This document shows positions 17,800 to 27,847 of a DNA stretch of 64,000 nucleotides, one piece after another. Made by a program: the position numbers and the translations under genes. Below the pieces are notes generated by a model, which saw nothing but the letters and a program-made list of their open reading frames with translations, had not been told where the DNA came from and ran no database searches. Source of the stretch: Metabacillus sp. KUDC1714. Its GTDB lineage: Bacteria; Bacillota; Bacilli; Bacillales; Bacillaceae. How positions within the stretch are numbered: the stretch's first letter is position 1; every line of letters begins with the position of its first letter. Where the stretch lies: positions 1,903,501 to 1,967,500 of the forward strand of contig NZ_CP055263.1 of assembly GCF_014217835.1 (NCBI RefSeq). The letters are read 5' to 3'.

Positions 17800-17903
17800 A
17801 GAAAAGCCCGCTATAAAAAATAATTAAACCTACATACTATGTATATAAAATTCGTTGTATATTCATGTCTCCCCTCTTTGTTCAAGGCTATAGTACTAGA
17901 AAC

Positions 17904-17948
17904 CATTCAAAAAGGATTTCCCCATCTGAAGCAAATCCTTTTTGAATG
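17904..17948. terminator. Strong inverted repeat downstream of rlmH, probable terminator
   Basis: CATTCAAAAAGGATTT (17904–17919) pairs perfectly with AAATCCTTTTTGAATG (17933–17948). The T-run lies inside the stem rather than after it. It is 50 bases past the rlmH stop and is likely where rlmH transcripts end. Confidence 0.65.
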
Positions 17949-17999
17949 AGCTATTTCTAATCATGTAAAAAAGTTTAAAGCATCTATTAATGACCTCAT

Positions 18000-18479
18000 T
18001 TACTTATGATACGGTTCCCCCCGATTAATCCTAAAGGCCCGATAAACCTGTTCCACCAAAATCAACCTCATTAGTTGATGTGGAAACGTCATCTTTGAAA
18101 ATGATAGTTTGTCATTGGCCCGTTTCATAACAGTATGGCTTAAACCGAGTGAGCCACCAATGACAAAGGCAATTTTACTTTTTCCATATGTAGCTAGCTG
18201 ATCTAGATCCTTTGCGAGCTGTTCTGAGGATTTCATTTTTCCTTCTATTGCTAAAGCAATGACATGTGTGTCATCACTTATTTTGCTTAGTATCCTCTCT
18301 CCCTCTTTTTCCTTTACTTGCTCCATTTCCGTTTCACTTAGGTTTTCAGGAGCCTTTTCATCAGGTAGTTCTATTACTTCTATCTTTGCATAAGCTGAAA
18401 GACGTTTTAAGTATTCATCAATCCCTTGCTTTAAATACTTTTCTTTCAGCTTGCCAATTGTCACAATTGAAATATTCAC
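18000..18479 (-). CDS. rlmH: 23S rRNA (pseudouridine-1915-N3)-methyltransferase RlmH
   Basis: It methylates pseudouridine 1915 in helix 69 of 23S rRNA on assembled 70S ribosomes, using SAM through a SPOUT knot. The protein is very close to B. subtilis Yyd[20 protein letters not shown] at the start and [10 protein letters not shown] for the SAM knot, ending RGEPYHK. I choose the GTG at 18479 (159 aa, family length), preceded by GGGG at seven bases. Six further upstream codons are in frame but unsupported. The upstream gap contains DnaA boxes. Confidence 0.95.
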   Translation of the reverse strand: MNISIVTIGKLKEKYLKQGIDEYLKRLSAYAKIEVIELPDEKAPENLSETEMEQVKEKEGERILSKISDDTHVIALAIEGKMKSSEQLAKDLDQLATYGKSKIAFVIGGSLGLSHTVMKRANDKLSFSKMTFPHQLMRLILVEQVYRAFRINRGEPYHK

Positions 18480-18519
18480 ATATGTTCCCCATTTCAAGCT
18501 CTAGTTCTTTCTAATATGG

Positions 18520-18822
18520 TTATCCACAATCACGATCTAGTTATCCACAATTAACAACCGAATATTAGTTCCCCACTATATATATAGCTGGGTTTGTACA
18601 CATTTCACAACTTGTGGATAACTTGCTATTATTATCTATTTTTTCGATTTCTGGAGCTAATTCCTTTTCATCTACATACATATCAATCGCTAATTCAATA
18701 TGATCTTCACAACAATACATGTAACTTCCTCCTTATCCACATGTGGATGTTCTGTTATAGTTTTACCATGTTTATATTTTATCCACAAACTAAATTCTAT
18801 TCTCTTGGAGTATTTATCCACA
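18520..18822. promoter_or_regulatory. Cluster of six consensus DnaA boxes between rlmH and htrC
   Basis: Perfect TTATCCACA boxes occur at 18520, 18541, 18733, 18779 and 18814 (plus strand), and at 18613–18621 (minus strand, inside the small CxxH gene). That is six in 300 bases, about 36 kb from oriC. In B. subtilis, oriC-distal DnaA-box clusters that restrain initiation have been described, and I recall one at yydA (= rlmH). The same location here supports a conserved initiation-control site. Confidence 0.85.
18565..18720 (-). CDS. CxxH/CxxC small zinc-ribbon-like protein (YyzF/BA_5709 family), 51 aa
   Basis: A 51-codon gene with a strong AAGGAGG site six bases before ATG 18720. The protein starts MYCCEDHIELAID, giving C-x2-H, and has CEMC near the C-terminus followed by NPAIYIVGN. 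This is the two-half metal-binding pattern of the CxxH/CxxC family often encoded between rlmH and the HtrA-like protease in Bacillaceae. The function is unknown. Its coding region contains one DnaA box. Confidence 0.88.
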   Translation of the reverse strand: MYCCEDHIELAIDMYVDEKELAPEIEKIDNNSKLSTSCEMCTNPAIYIVGN

Positions 18823-18825
18823 ACT

Positions 18826-18854
18826 TAAAAAAAGAGAGCTATTGATCAGCTCCC
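18826..18854 (-). terminator. Intrinsic terminator of htrC, overlapping its stop codon
   Basis: On the minus strand GGGAGCT pairs with AGCTCTC around a 7-base loop and is followed by seven T. It ends the wal–htrC transcription unit just before the DnaA-box cluster. Confidence 0.8.
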
Positions 18855-20081
18855 TAGTACATCTTGTTCCCCTAATTTCATCTTTCCAGTTTGCTTTTCT
18901 CCGCCTCGATAATACGTGAATTCAACCGTGTTTCCTACCTCTTGCTTATATAGGATTTTTCTTAGCTCAATAATGTCTTTCACTTCTTGACCGGCGAATT
19001 CAGTTATCACATCAAGCTCCTGTAGACCAGCTTGAGCTGCTGGTGAAATTGGTTCAACACTCATAACAACGATTCCTGATTCAATATCTTTAGGTAGCTT
19101 TAATGTTTGCTCCCAATGATAACTCGAAACTTCATTTAATGATCTCATGGCAATTCCCATATATGGGCGTCTTACTTCGCTATATGTTTCAAGGTCATCA
19201 ATAATTGGAATTGCAAGATTTGCTGGAATTGCTAGGCCAATTCCTTCTACTGCTGATTGAGCAATTTTCATTGAGTTAATCCCGATCACTTTCCCATCGA
19301 TATTAATAAGTGCACCACCGCTATTACCTGGGTTTATTGCCGCATCTGTTTGGATAACCTCTGCATTCCAATCCACTTGACCATCACCATTTGAATCGAT
19401 TGGAATGGCTCTTTCTGTACCAGAGATAATCCCTTGTGTAACAGATCCAGAAAATTGTAAACCTAATGGATTTCCTATCGCAATGACTGGTTCACCTGGT
19501 TTTACCTTATCCGAGTCTCCAAATTGAGCAACTTGTTTGATCTTTTCACTATCTACACGTAATACAGCTAAATCAGTTAATTCATCGCTTCCTAGGATCT
19601 CAGCGGGAACCCTTGTACCATCACTTAAACTAATCTCAACTTGTGACGCACCTGCAATAACATGGTGGTTTGTTACAACAAAAGCATTTTTGCCGTCTTT
19701 TTTGTAAATGACGCCTGATCCTGTTCCTGCTTCACCTGTTTCATTCCAAAAGCCTGCCTCTTGAAGATTTACAACTCCAACAACTGCATCTGAGACCTCA
19801 TCAACTATACCTGTAATAGCCGTGTTTACCTCAACAGATACATTTTTAACCTCGCCAGTTGAAGCTATACCATCTTCTTGTTGATCCACTTCTCCGCTAA
19901 GATCCATATCATAAGGTAAAAAATTGAAATTTGATAAAGCAGGTAAAGCAAATAACATTAGTAATCCACCTAAAATGGCTCCTACCAATCCTGCTAAAAA
20001 CCATCCGCCGCGATTTCCCTTTTGTCTTTTAGAATTATAGTTTTCATAATCTTGATCATAATAGCCCACAACTATCACCAT
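18846..20081 (-). CDS. htrC: HtrA/DegP-like membrane-anchored serine protease (HtrC/YyxA)
   Basis: A quality-control protease facing the cell-wall side of the membrane. It has a short basic N-tail, one membrane helix (about 26–50), a trypsin-like domain (about 85–290) and one PDZ domain (about 305–400). The triad is His140 (TNHHV), Asp170 ([10 protein letters not shown]) and Ser254 (NPGNSGGAL), numbered from the ATG at 20081. A GTG at 20069 has better ribosome spacing (AAAGGGA at about 11 bases) and may be the true start. It is the last gene downstream of walRK–yycHIJ, as in B. subtilis. Confidence 0.93.
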   Translation of the reverse strand: MVIVVGYYDQDYENYNSKRQKGNRGGWFLAGLVGAILGGLLMLFALPALSNFNFLPYDMDLSGEVDQQEDGIASTGEVKNVSVEVNTAITGIVDEVSDAVVGVVNLQEAGFWNETGEAGTGSGVIYKKDGKNAFVVTNHHVIAGASQVEISLSDGTRVPAEILGSDELTDLAVLRVDSEKIKQVAQFGDSDKVKPGEPVIAIGNPLGLQFSGSVTQGIISGTERAIPIDSNGDGQVDWNAEVIQTDAAINPGNSGGALINIDGKVIGINSMKIAQSAVEGIGLAIPANLAIPIIDDLETYSEVRRPYMGIAMRSLNEVSSYHWEQTLKLPKDIESGIVVMSVEPISPAAQAGLQELDVITEFAGQEVKDIIELRKILYKQEVGNTVEFTYYRGGEKQTGKMKLGEQDVLGS

Positions 20082-20273
20082 CCCTTTCCATACTGCTGCA
20101 TGAATAGTGTGTATACCTAATCAACATTATTCTCTTGTCTAATTAAAATTAACCAAGATGATTTTATTTTATTGCTCAAAAATTAGACAGAGGCACACTG
20201 AAAAGGTGTCCATCTTTCCAAACTCTTTATTACTATTGTAATTTACTATTAATCATTATCTTCACAATCATTC

Positions 20274-21068
20274 TTATATTGCTACAAGCGGTGTCGGGGT
20301 AGTTGGATCTGTGTCATATAAATCAAATTGCTCTCCTGTGATAAAGCCTTTACTTGCCAACGTTTGCTGAACAGACATTCGAGCTAAATCTTTCATATTG
20401 TTATCTTTACTTAAATGAGCTAAATAAATTCGTTTGGTTGCATCTCCGATTACATCCATCATCGCTATTGCAGCATCCTCATTCGATACGTGACCAACGT
20501 CGCTTAAAATCCGTCGTTTTATGCTCCAAGGATAATGGCCCATTTGGAGCATAGAAACGTCATGATTGCTTTCAAAAACAAAAGCATCCGCATTTCGGAT
20601 TGTTCCCTTCATTTTGTCACTTACATAACCAGTATCGGTAATTAAAGCTAGCTTTTTCCCTTGATGATTAAAAGCAAAAAACATTGGTTCAGCTGCATCA
20701 TGTGATACACCAAAGGACTCAATATCCAGTGAACCAAATGTTTTAACTGTTCCTGTTTGAAACACAAATTTTTGCTCTGTTGAAATTTCTCCAATTAAAC
20801 CATCCATAGCTTGCCATGTTTTCTCATTTGCATATATTGGCAACTTATGTTTTCTAGCAAGTACGCCCAGACCCTTTATATGATCACTATGCTCATGTGT
20901 CACTAAAATACCTGATAGCTTTTTGATGTCTCGTCCTATTTGCTCAAATAAGTTTTGCATTTGCTTACCACTTAATCCTGCATCCACTAAAAATGATTGA
21001 TTTTCAGTCTCAACATAGATTGCATTCCCCGTACTTCCGCTTGCAAGGACACTAAACTGCAAGCTCAT
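20274..21068 (-). CDS. walJ: MBL-fold hydrolase WalJ/YycJ
   Basis: The fifth gene of the Wal operon. The 264-aa protein opens with [16 protein letters not shown] and has the zinc motif THEHSDH near residue 57, plus later ligands in SNHDV and HLSKDN. YycJ-type proteins are metallo-β-lactamase-fold nucleases reported to link wall control and replication or mismatch repair; the exact role is unsettled. AGGAGTG precedes ATG 21068, and the gene follows walI by 21 bases. Confidence 0.93.
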   Translation of the reverse strand: MSLQFSVLASGSTGNAIYVETENQSFLVDAGLSGKQMQNLFEQIGRDIKKLSGILVTHEHSDHIKGLGVLARKHKLPIYANEKTWQAMDGLIGEISTEQKFVFQTGTVKTFGSLDIESFGVSHDAAEPMFFAFNHQGKKLALITDTGYVSDKMKGTIRNADAFVFESNHDVSMLQMGHYPWSIKRRILSDVGHVSNEDAAIAMMDVIGDATKRIYLAHLSKDNNMKDLARMSVQQTLASKGFITGEQFDLYDTDPTTPTPLVAI

Positions 21069-21089
21069 AAATATTCACTCCTTTATTCC

Positions 21090-21908
21090 CTATTCTGCTG
21101 ATTGTAAAACTTCTCCCTCTAAGGCATTAACGTAATACTCTTCTCTCTTTTCTTCATCCGTTTCAACAATAATATGCCAAGTTGGTGCTAATATTTGTTG
21201 ATTTGTAAGTGGAATATGTGTGTAATATCCATATTGGATCTGTATGATTTTACTCTTAGACTTTAAATAGTTTTTGTTATATAAAGCTTCAATTGCCTTT
21301 ATAGCAGGAACAGCAGCTTCCTTTTCTTCAATCTCTTTTATATCTACAAGCATGGACTGTTCGTATGCGAATATCTCATCTTCCTCATTTACATAAAGGA
21401 TCACCATTGCAATGTGATCATCATCTTTGTTTTGAAAAATATTTTTATCTTTGTACTGTTGAATACAGATAATTGTATTAGATATTTCATCCCTATACCA
21501 GTAGTGATAAAGCTCTCCAGAGAGAATGTTTTCTTTTAAGAACTGATTTACTTTGCTCTTTAGATTTACTTCAGGCAAAGAAAAAGGATCCTTAAGCTCC
21601 ATATTTAATGTTCTAAAGGACTCTCCACTTAAATTACTATTTGTTAAAATTAATGTTTGATTTTTTAGTTTACTGACCTCTTCTAGAGTAAAGTCCTTAC
21701 TTTTACCTGTAATATAAAAACCTTTATCTACATCTTCTGGCAACTTATTATATACTATATCTTCTGCAGCTAACTGATCCTCTATTGATGTCTTTTGAAT
21801 AACCGCATAATCTCTTTTACCACGTAATTCATAGAACTCAATCGCCAAAAAGATATCTAATATAAGGAATGCAAGAATAAAAATGGTTTTAGTTTTACTC
21901 CAATCCAT
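21090..21908 (-). CDS. walI: WalI (YycI), membrane regulator of WalK
   Basis: A bitopic membrane protein with a short N-tail MDWSKTKTI, one helix (about 8–25) and an extracytoplasmic domain. With WalH it contacts WalK in the membrane and tunes its kinase activity. I use ATG 21908 (272 aa), matching the MDWS start of B. subtilis YycI and with a GGGGGG ribosome site at good distance. An ATG two codons upstream is possible. It overlaps the end of walH by 14 bases. Confidence 0.93.
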   Translation of the reverse strand: MDWSKTKTIFILAFLILDIFLAIEFYELRGKRDYAVIQKTSIEDQLAAEDIVYNKLPEDVDKGFYITGKSKDFTLEEVSKLKNQTLILTNSNLSGESFRTLNMELKDPFSLPEVNLKSKVNQFLKENILSGELYHYWYRDEISNTIICIQQYKDKNIFQNKDDDHIAMVILYVNEEDEIFAYEQSMLVDIKEIEEKEAAVPAIKAIEALYNKNYLKSKSKIIQIQYGYYTHIPLTNQQILAPTWHIIVETDEEKREEYYVNALEGEVLQSAE

Positions 21909-23244
21909 TTTCATCCCCCCCAGGCTGTTCTACGACCTCAGTCATTTTTATTAGAGTTCCATTCATCATTTCTATACACCAGACAGGGGCTACCTTTACA
22001 GTTTGCTGACTATCTGATCCTCCAAGCTCATACGCTATAAAAATGTTATTAATTTGTGTCTTATCTAACTGTTGATTCTTATTTATAATTTCTTCTACTT
22101 TTCTTCCCGACATTAAAGTTAAAGAATTACTTGAAAGAGGTGACATAATTAGCTCATACAAAGGGCGCTCATAGATCGCAATTTCATTTTGACCCCATCT
22201 TTGTGAAATCATTGTAGGGCCATACTGATTTTCCATTGATCTAATGACTGGTATTGAATGAATAGACATAATAAATTTTACTTCCTGATCACTTTCCTGT
22301 ATGTCAAATAATACATAATTATCTGTCCACCCACCATGATCATTTAAAAATTTAATACTTTGCTCAATAAGAAAATTCGCTTCAACAGGATTTGTATCCT
22401 TTAAAGTTGGATTCACATATTTAACCATGTGTGTAGTTGGATAAATATTAAGCTCCCTAGTTCCATCGGTATATCTATTTTTAGAAATACTAACATCTTG
22501 TTTAACAATTTGCGGATTAACAAACAAAGCCTCTTTAAATTTTTCCCCTTCTATTTCTTCGGTGAAATATTGATAGCTTTCTAATTCCACTTGATTTTCC
22601 GGAAGCATAATTTCGTTACCTTGTCCTGTTTCATAAGAAAAATATGGCTGAAACTCTTCTCTTTTATTATATAGCTCTCCAACAAAGTGACTTGCTTTAG
22701 ATTGATTAACTGTTGTTTCAACAACTTTCATTTTATCATAAGAAACGAAATAAACCTTTTGCACTTCGCTATCGTTCTCAACGTTTAATAAAATACGATC
22801 AAATTCAATGGTCTGGTTTATATCCTTTTCCCAATCTACCATTGATTGAAAGGTTGCCATTGGGATTTCATCATAGAATCTAAGTTCTAGCTTAGCTTCT
22901 CCATTTCCATGGATTAGACTTTGGAGTTTTTCCTTTGTATAGGTTGTAGACTGGTTTCTTTCGTTGCTATATTCCCAGTCTTGCATTTCATTCCAAAGAC
23001 TTAACATACTACTCGTATCATTAATACTACTGTAATGGTTTTCTGCTGCGTGAAAAAATAATTGTTGTGGTTTGATTACTTCATAAAAGTCCATTGTTAC
23101 TTCACTAATCGGTACACTCTCATAAAATCCATTATTTTGAAAGTTATCGTAAGATGGTTGGAGACTCCATATGTTCCAAGTGAAAAATAAACTGATGACT
23201 ATTAATGCAATTAGTGCGGCACTTTTTATCGATTCTTTATTCAT
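21895..23244 (-). CDS. walH: WalH (YycH), membrane regulator of WalK
   Basis: One N-terminal membrane helix (about 7–26) and a large extracytoplasmic part of about 420 residues. It forms a complex with WalI and WalK. The start is taken at ATG 23244, which overlaps the walK stop as ATGA, the usual coupling signal; a GTG two codons upstream is the alternative. The length (449 aa) fits the family. Confidence 0.92.
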   Translation of the reverse strand: MNKESIKSAALIALIVISLFFTWNIWSLQPSYDNFQNNGFYESVPISEVTMDFYEVIKPQQLFFHAAENHYSSINDTSSMLSLWNEMQDWEYSNERNQSTTYTKEKLQSLIHGNGEAKLELRFYDEIPMATFQSMVDWEKDINQTIEFDRILLNVENDSEVQKVYFVSYDKMKVVETTVNQSKASHFVGELYNKREEFQPYFSYETGQGNEIMLPENQVELESYQYFTEEIEGEKFKEALFVNPQIVKQDVSISKNRYTDGTRELNIYPTTHMVKYVNPTLKDTNPVEANFLIEQSIKFLNDHGGWTDNYVLFDIQESDQEVKFIMSIHSIPVIRSMENQYGPTMISQRWGQNEIAIYERPLYELIMSPLSSNSLTLMSGRKVEEIINKNQQLDKTQINNIFIAYELGGSDSQQTVKVAPVWCIEMMNGTLIKMTEVVEQPGGDENGLE

Positions 23245-25079
23245 TCCCACTCATCCTCTTGTTCCGGGTCATAAGGTAATGTAAAGTATACCGTTGTACC
23301 TTGTCCTTCTTTACTTAACGCCCAAATATCGCCACCATGTGCAAATACCATTTCTTTTGCAATCGCTAAGCCCAATCCCGTTCCACCTAGCTTACGAGTT
23401 CTGGCTTTATCAACACGGTAAAATCGATCGAAGATTTTATTTACGCTTTCCTGGGGTATTCCTACACCCTCATCCTTCACACGTATTTGAAGTTCAGATG
23501 GTAATATATCAATAGTAAAGGTAACTTTCCCGCCCTCAGGTGAGTACTTCAGTGCGTTGGAAATAATATTATCTAAAACTTGGGTAATTTTATCGGTATC
23601 TATATCGACATAAAGTGCATCATTTGGAATATTTCTAACAAACGATACATGCCCTGATTTCGTCATTTCAAAACGATCGATAATTTTATTAAAGAAATCC
23701 GTAAAATTAATCCAATCCTTATTTAAACGATAATCTGTGCGATCAAGTTTTGATAATTGTAGCAGATCATTTACTAGTCTAATCATTCGCTCTGTCTCTG
23801 TTTGCGTAACATTTAGAAACTGAGGTGCAATTTCTTTGTCCATCCATGCCCCGTCAGCTAATGCCTCAAGGTAACTTCTCATCGTTGTTAATGGTGTTCG
23901 TAGCTCATGGGACACATTAGCAACAAATTCTCTTCTTTCCTGTTCAATCTTTTCCTGCTCCGTAATATCATATAATACAGCAATAAGCCCATCTACTCTT
24001 CCTGACTCTTTTTGGATCACAGAAAAACTTACCCGTACTATAAACGGTCTTTCCTTTGTACTTGAATCTAGAATTAATGACTCTTGCTCATCGATAAGAC
24101 TTTCAAAAGAATAATTGTCTTCAATCCTTAATAGGTCAGTAATGTTGACATTTTTTAACGTTCCACGTGAAACATTTAACATTTCTAATGCAGGATTGTT
24201 TATAAGAATTACTTGTCCATTGCGATCTGTTGCAATAACACCGTCTGTCATATGAGCAATAACAGAAGCGAGTTTTTTCCTTTCTCCCTCAGTCATAGCT
24301 TGAGCTTCTTCCAGTTTTTCAGTTAAGTAATTAAAAGTAGCCGCTAATTGACCGATTTCATCTTCTCCATACACTTTAACTTTACGAGAATAGTTACCAT
24401 TTGCCAATTCGATTGCCTGTTTTCGCATATCTGTCATTGGTCTTGTAATTGTTCTGGCAAGAAAAATTCCTAATGCAGCCGTTATACATAAGGATAAACC
24501 TGTACCCGTTGCAAATATCTTATTAATAATTCGCATTTGGGCAAATACTTCTTCCATTGAAGCAACCATATAAACGGCACCAACTGTTTTATCACTAAAG
24601 TTATTTTCTTTAATAGGAAAAGTCATGACAACAACACGTTGACGTGTTTCTTGATCAAAATGGAAACTGCTATTACTATCCTCAATCCCAACTAATGTAC
24701 GAAGTACCATAGCCTCTGTTGTTTTTTTTCCTACAATATCTTGGTTTGTACTTGAGGTAGCAATAACATTTTTATTTTTATCAATGACACGAACCTCGAG
24801 GATTTCATCTGTCTCGAAATCCCTAATAATTGTTGTGATTTCATCAGCTGGTGTCCTTCCATCCTCGTATTCCTTTGGATCTCGAGACATTTCCTGTTCA
24901 ATATTATAAACAAGTAAACTTACACGTTTTGTTAATGATGCATTAAAATTTTCCTTTAATGACGTTTCTAGTTCTTTTACAAAGTAAATGCCGATAATTT
25001 GCATTGCCAGCATAATAAGAAGAACATATACCATGACAAATTTGAAATGAATCGAGCGAAAAAAACCTACCTTCTTCAT
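23241..25079 (-). CDS. walK: Sensor histidine kinase WalK (YycG)
   Basis: The essential kinase of cell-wall homeostasis. Start ATG 25079 gives 612 aa and the family N-terminus MKKVGFFRSIHFK; the frame extends 15 codons upstream but into walR. Order: membrane helix (about 13–32), extracytoplasmic PAS-like domain (about 35–180), second helix (about 183–203), HAMP (about 205–257), cytoplasmic PAS (about 265–370). The phosphoacceptor is His391 in SHELRTPLTT, followed by an ATPase domain with DEGVGIP and GTGLGLAI. It sits 4 bases after walR. A parS-like sequence lies within it. Confidence 0.97.
   Translation of the reverse strand: MKKVGFFRSIHFKFVMVYVLLIMLAMQIIGIYFVKELETSLKENFNASLTKRVSLLVYNIEQEMSRDPKEYEDGRTPADEITTIIRDFETDEILEVRVIDKNKNVIATSSTNQDIVGKKTTEAMVLRTLVGIEDSNSSFHFDQETRQRVVVMTFPIKENNFSDKTVGAVYMVASMEEVFAQMRIINKIFATGTGLSLCITAALGIFLARTITRPMTDMRKQAIELANGNYSRKVKVYGEDEIGQLAATFNYLTEKLEEAQAMTEGERKKLASVIAHMTDGVIATDRNGQVILINNPALEMLNVSRGTLKNVNITDLLRIEDNYSFESLIDEQESLILDSSTKERPFIVRVSFSVIQKESGRVDGLIAVLYDITEQEKIEQERREFVANVSHELRTPLTTMRSYLEALADGAWMDKEIAPQFLNVTQTETERMIRLVNDLLQLSKLDRTDYRLNKDWINFTDFFNKIIDRFEMTKSGHVSFVRNIPNDALYVDIDTDKITQVLDNIISNALKYSPEGGKVTFTIDILPSELQIRVKDEGVGIPQESVNKIFDRFYRVDKARTRKLGGTGLGLAIAKEMVFAHGGDIWALSKEGQGTTVYFTLPYDPEQEDEWE
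24159..24174. promoter_or_regulatory. parS-like Spo0J-binding site inside walK
   Basis: CGTTCCACGTGAAACA matches the consensus TGTTNCACGTGAAACA at 15 of 16 positions. It would be a Spo0J loading site about 31 kb from oriC, within the usual origin-proximal range. Confidence 0.75.
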
Positions 25080-25083
25080 TTCA

Positions 25084-25791
25084 TTACTCCTGTTCGGAGT
25101 TTCGTAAATAATAGCCCACTCCACGTCTTGTTACAATCCATGTTGGATGACTTGGATTATCTTCTATTTTTTCTCTTAAACGTCTTACTGTAACATCTAC
25201 TGTTCTGACGTCACCGAAATAATCATAGCCCCAAACTGTTTGTAGTAAATGTTCCCGAGTCATAACCTGACCAGTATGTTGTGCTAAATAATGTAGGAGT
25301 TCAAATTCTCGATGGGTTAATTCAATAGTTTCTCCTCGCTTTGACACAACATATGCATCAGGGTGGATGACAAGAGATCCAATACTTATTTCATTTGTTG
25401 CCCCTTTAGGTTCAGTGTTCTCAATTGTCTGCTGGCGGCGTAAATTAGCTTTGACACGCGCTAGTAACTCCCGCGTACTAAATGGTTTTGTTACATAATC
25501 ATCTGCACCTAGCTCAAGACCAAGAACCTTATCTATTTCAGAATCCTTAGCAGTTAACATGATAATTGGCATGTCATGCTTCTTTCTAACCTCTCTACAA
25601 ACCTCCATACCATCTCGATTAGGAAGCATAATATCTAATAGTAAAAGATCTGGATTTATTTCCTCAACCATTTCTAGCGCTTGGTTGCCATCATAGGCAC
25701 AATATACGGTATATCCTTCTTTTTTTAAGTTAAATTGCAAAATATCAGCAATTGGTTTTTCATCGTCAACGACTAAAATCTTTTTTTCCAA
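25084..25791 (-). CDS. walR: Response regulator WalR (YycF)
   Basis: An OmpR-family regulator of 235 aa: receiver domain (1–118) with the phosphoacceptor Asp53 in LLLDIMLPN, then a winged helix (about 135–232) ending [12 protein letters not shown]. It controls autolysins and wall-synthesis genes. It is the first gene of walRK–walHI–walJ–htrC. The promoter must lie in the 290 bases between 25792 and the M23 gene terminator; I could not fix its elements. Confidence 0.97.
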   Translation of the reverse strand: MEKKILVVDDEKPIADILQFNLKKEGYTVYCAYDGNQALEMVEEINPDLLLLDIMLPNRDGMEVCREVRKKHDMPIIMLTAKDSEIDKVLGLELGADDYVTKPFSTRELLARVKANLRRQQTIENTEPKGATNEISIGSLVIHPDAYVVSKRGETIELTHREFELLHYLAQHTGQVMTREHLLQTVWGYDYFGDVRTVDVTVRRLREKIEDNPSHPTWIVTRRGVGYYLRNSEQE

Positions 25792-26045
25792 TGCTCTCGC
25801 CCCTTTAAGTTACGTGTAATCTACATAATTTAAATGTAACATTTTCACAGAAGAGAATCATCTTTTTTAAAGACGAACCTGTGAACCATGTGAAAAATAA
25901 TAGAAAAACATTAATGTATTTTATTTAGGATAAGTCTCAGTTAAACAACAAGGTTGATAAAAATAGGAGTTAAAAGTACGTTATAGATAACTTCGTGTTT
26001 ATAAAACTTTTTTATGGGTAGTAGGTAAGTAATACTTACTTTAAT

Positions 26046-26080
26046 CAAAAAAGGGACTGACTAAAATTGTCAGACCCTTT
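26046..26080 (-). terminator. Intrinsic terminator of the M23 peptidase gene
   Basis: On the minus strand AGGGTCTGAC pairs with GTCAGTCCCT (two mismatches) and is followed by TTTTTT, starting four bases after the stop codon. Confidence 0.8.
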
Positions 26081-26083
26081 GTA

Positions 26084-27535
26084 TCATTTTTTTAAGTAAT
26101 CCATTGGATTTTTTAAATTACCATTATCATAAACTTCAAAGTGAAGATGCACACCGGTTGAATGACCGGTTGTACCCATTACGCCAATTTTTTGCCCTTG
26201 AGATACAACTTGTCCAACTGAGACAGAAATTGAATCTAAGTGTGCGTAAATCGTTTTTAAACCGTTATTATGGTTAATAACCACTTTGTTTCCATAACCA
26301 CCATTAAAGCCTGCAGATTCAACTGTACCATTATCTGCTGCTTTAATTGTACGATCACTTGGTCTAGCTATATCTATTCCTTTATGAAGCTTTCCCCAGC
26401 GTTGGCCTAAGCCACTGGATATATAGCCACCAACTGCTGGCCATGCTAGACTACCAGTACCTCTAGAAGGAATAATCTTTGTACCCTTTAAAATAATTTC
26501 TTTAACAGGTTCTTTTAAGATTTCTTCACTAGCAGTTTCTCGTTTTACCTCTGAGCTATTTTCTTTGAAAATAACATAGTTTACCAGTCTTTCACCATCT
26601 ACACCTTTTTGGGTTATCTTTTGTTCGCCCTTTGGCAGTGAGGAATCTTCTTTAACCTCTGTTTCAAAGGAAATGCTTTCTTTCTTTAGCATCTCTTGCT
26701 TTTCACTCACTTTAACGAAAGGCTTTAAAACCGTTACGGTCACCTCTTCACCAGGTTTAATTACTGTATCTTTTTTAAGTCCAGTATTTAAGTCTAATAG
26801 TTGCTCTAACGTTAAATCATGTTTAGATGCAATACTACCTAATACATCATTCTCCTGAATCATGTATTTCTTCTCCTCAAGTGTACCTTTTTTTAAAAGA
26901 ATAACGCCTTGATCAACAGTTAATACTTTGTCTGGAGAAACTTTTTTCGTTTCAAGTGAAACTTTCTCAGAAAATGTTACGTCTAATATACGTGACTGCC
27001 CTTCTTTTAATGAGTCTAAAGGAAGATTAGTAGCTTGTCTCGCCTCAATATCATTAAGTACATCTTTAGTTACATATTGCAGCTTATACTCAGTTAATAC
27101 AGATTCAGCATCTGCTTTACTATTAAAATTAGCAACAGACTGATCGTTAATCATTAATTCAGTAGATTCAACAACAACATCAAGCTCTTTATCTAAGTTT
27201 AATAATGTCTCATTATTATTAAAGACTGGGCGAAACATTTGTTCAGGAATAATTTCTATATCTTCAACTGTTAAATTTAAATTCTCATATGTGGCTTTTT
27301 GCTCTTCTAATTTTTTCTTAGACAGATCATCGATCAACACTTCATTATCAACAGTGCCCATGTAGTCTTCACCTAAGTAGATATGATAAACAGTTGATAA
27401 GGATGTTTCTGCAGAAGCAGATTCTACTCCTAATGTTAGGGTAGTTGCTAATGCAATCCCCATTGTGAATTTATTTATAAATGAATATTTTTTTATGAGA
27501 TGATTTCCTACTAATCTATTAGAACGCTTAAACAC
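26084..27535 (-). CDS. LysM–G5–M23 peptidoglycan endopeptidase, exported
   Basis: A 483-residue exported wall hydrolase. The N-terminal signal has a basic region followed by a hydrophobic stretch ending VESASAE near residue 42. The middle holds a LysM domain (about 220–268: YMIQENDVLGSIASKH) and a G5-like domain (about 272–350). The C-terminus is a LytM/M23 zinc peptidase with HKGIDIA (about 385) and HLHFEVY (about 464), both metal motifs intact. It should cut peptide cross-links during growth or sporulation. It lies just upstream of walR but has its own terminator, so it is a separate transcription unit. Murein hydrolases are frequent WalR targets, but I found no convincing WalR box upstream. 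Confidence 0.92.
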   Translation of the reverse strand: MFKRSNRLVGNHLIKKYSFINKFTMGIALATTLTLGVESASAETSLSTVYHIYLGEDYMGTVDNEVLIDDLSKKKLEEQKATYENLNLTVEDIEIIPEQMFRPVFNNNETLLNLDKELDVVVESTELMINDQSVANFNSKADAESVLTEYKLQYVTKDVLNDIEARQATNLPLDSLKEGQSRILDVTFSEKVSLETKKVSPDKVLTVDQGVILLKKGTLEEKKYMIQENDVLGSIASKHDLTLEQLLDLNTGLKKDTVIKPGEEVTVTVLKPFVKVSEKQEMLKKESISFETEVKEDSSLPKGEQKITQKGVDGERLVNYVIFKENSSEVKRETASEEILKEPVKEIILKGTKIIPSRGTGSLAWPAVGGYISSGLGQRWGKLHKGIDIARPSDRTIKAADNGTVESAGFNGGYGNKVVINHNNGLKTIYAHLDSISVSVGQVVSQGQKIGVMGTTGHSTGVHLHFEVYDNGNLKNPMDYLKK

Positions 27536-27805
27536 TGATTTTTCCCCCTAAATCTTTACTACAAGAAACTCAGGAAGCCCCTTACATAGGAATTTTGTTT
27601 TAAATCGACAAAATTCTCGTCATTATCCACCTTATAAAGGTAACATATTATTTGTAAACAGCCTTAAAATCCGACAAATTGTAACAGTATTGTATTATTA
27701 CATACATATTTTACTTATTCCTGTCATTTCCTGTAGATTTGAAGGGAGGAAATGGGCATATTATAGTTACCACAAAATAGCTTGTTCTTTACCTAATAAA
27801 CTTTT

Positions 27806-27843
27806 AAAAAAATAAAAGCATGATTCTATTGAATCATGCTTTT
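27806..27843 (-). terminator. Intrinsic terminator of the tRNA cluster
   Basis: A perfect 13-bp stem AAAAGCATGATTC/GAATCATGCTTTT with a 4-base loop is followed on the minus strand by ATTTTTTT. It begins about five bases after the tRNA-Phe 3' end. Confidence 0.92.
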
Positions 27844-27847
27844 GGAG

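Noticed and set aside
26945..26960. parS-like CGTTTCAAGTGAAACT in the M23 gene
   Set aside because: Three mismatches including the central CG; too weak.
27660..27730. Possible WalR box upstream of the M23 gene
   Set aside because: TGTAAC-N5-TGTATT has a mismatch and the wrong orientation; the minus-strand candidates have 4-base spacing.
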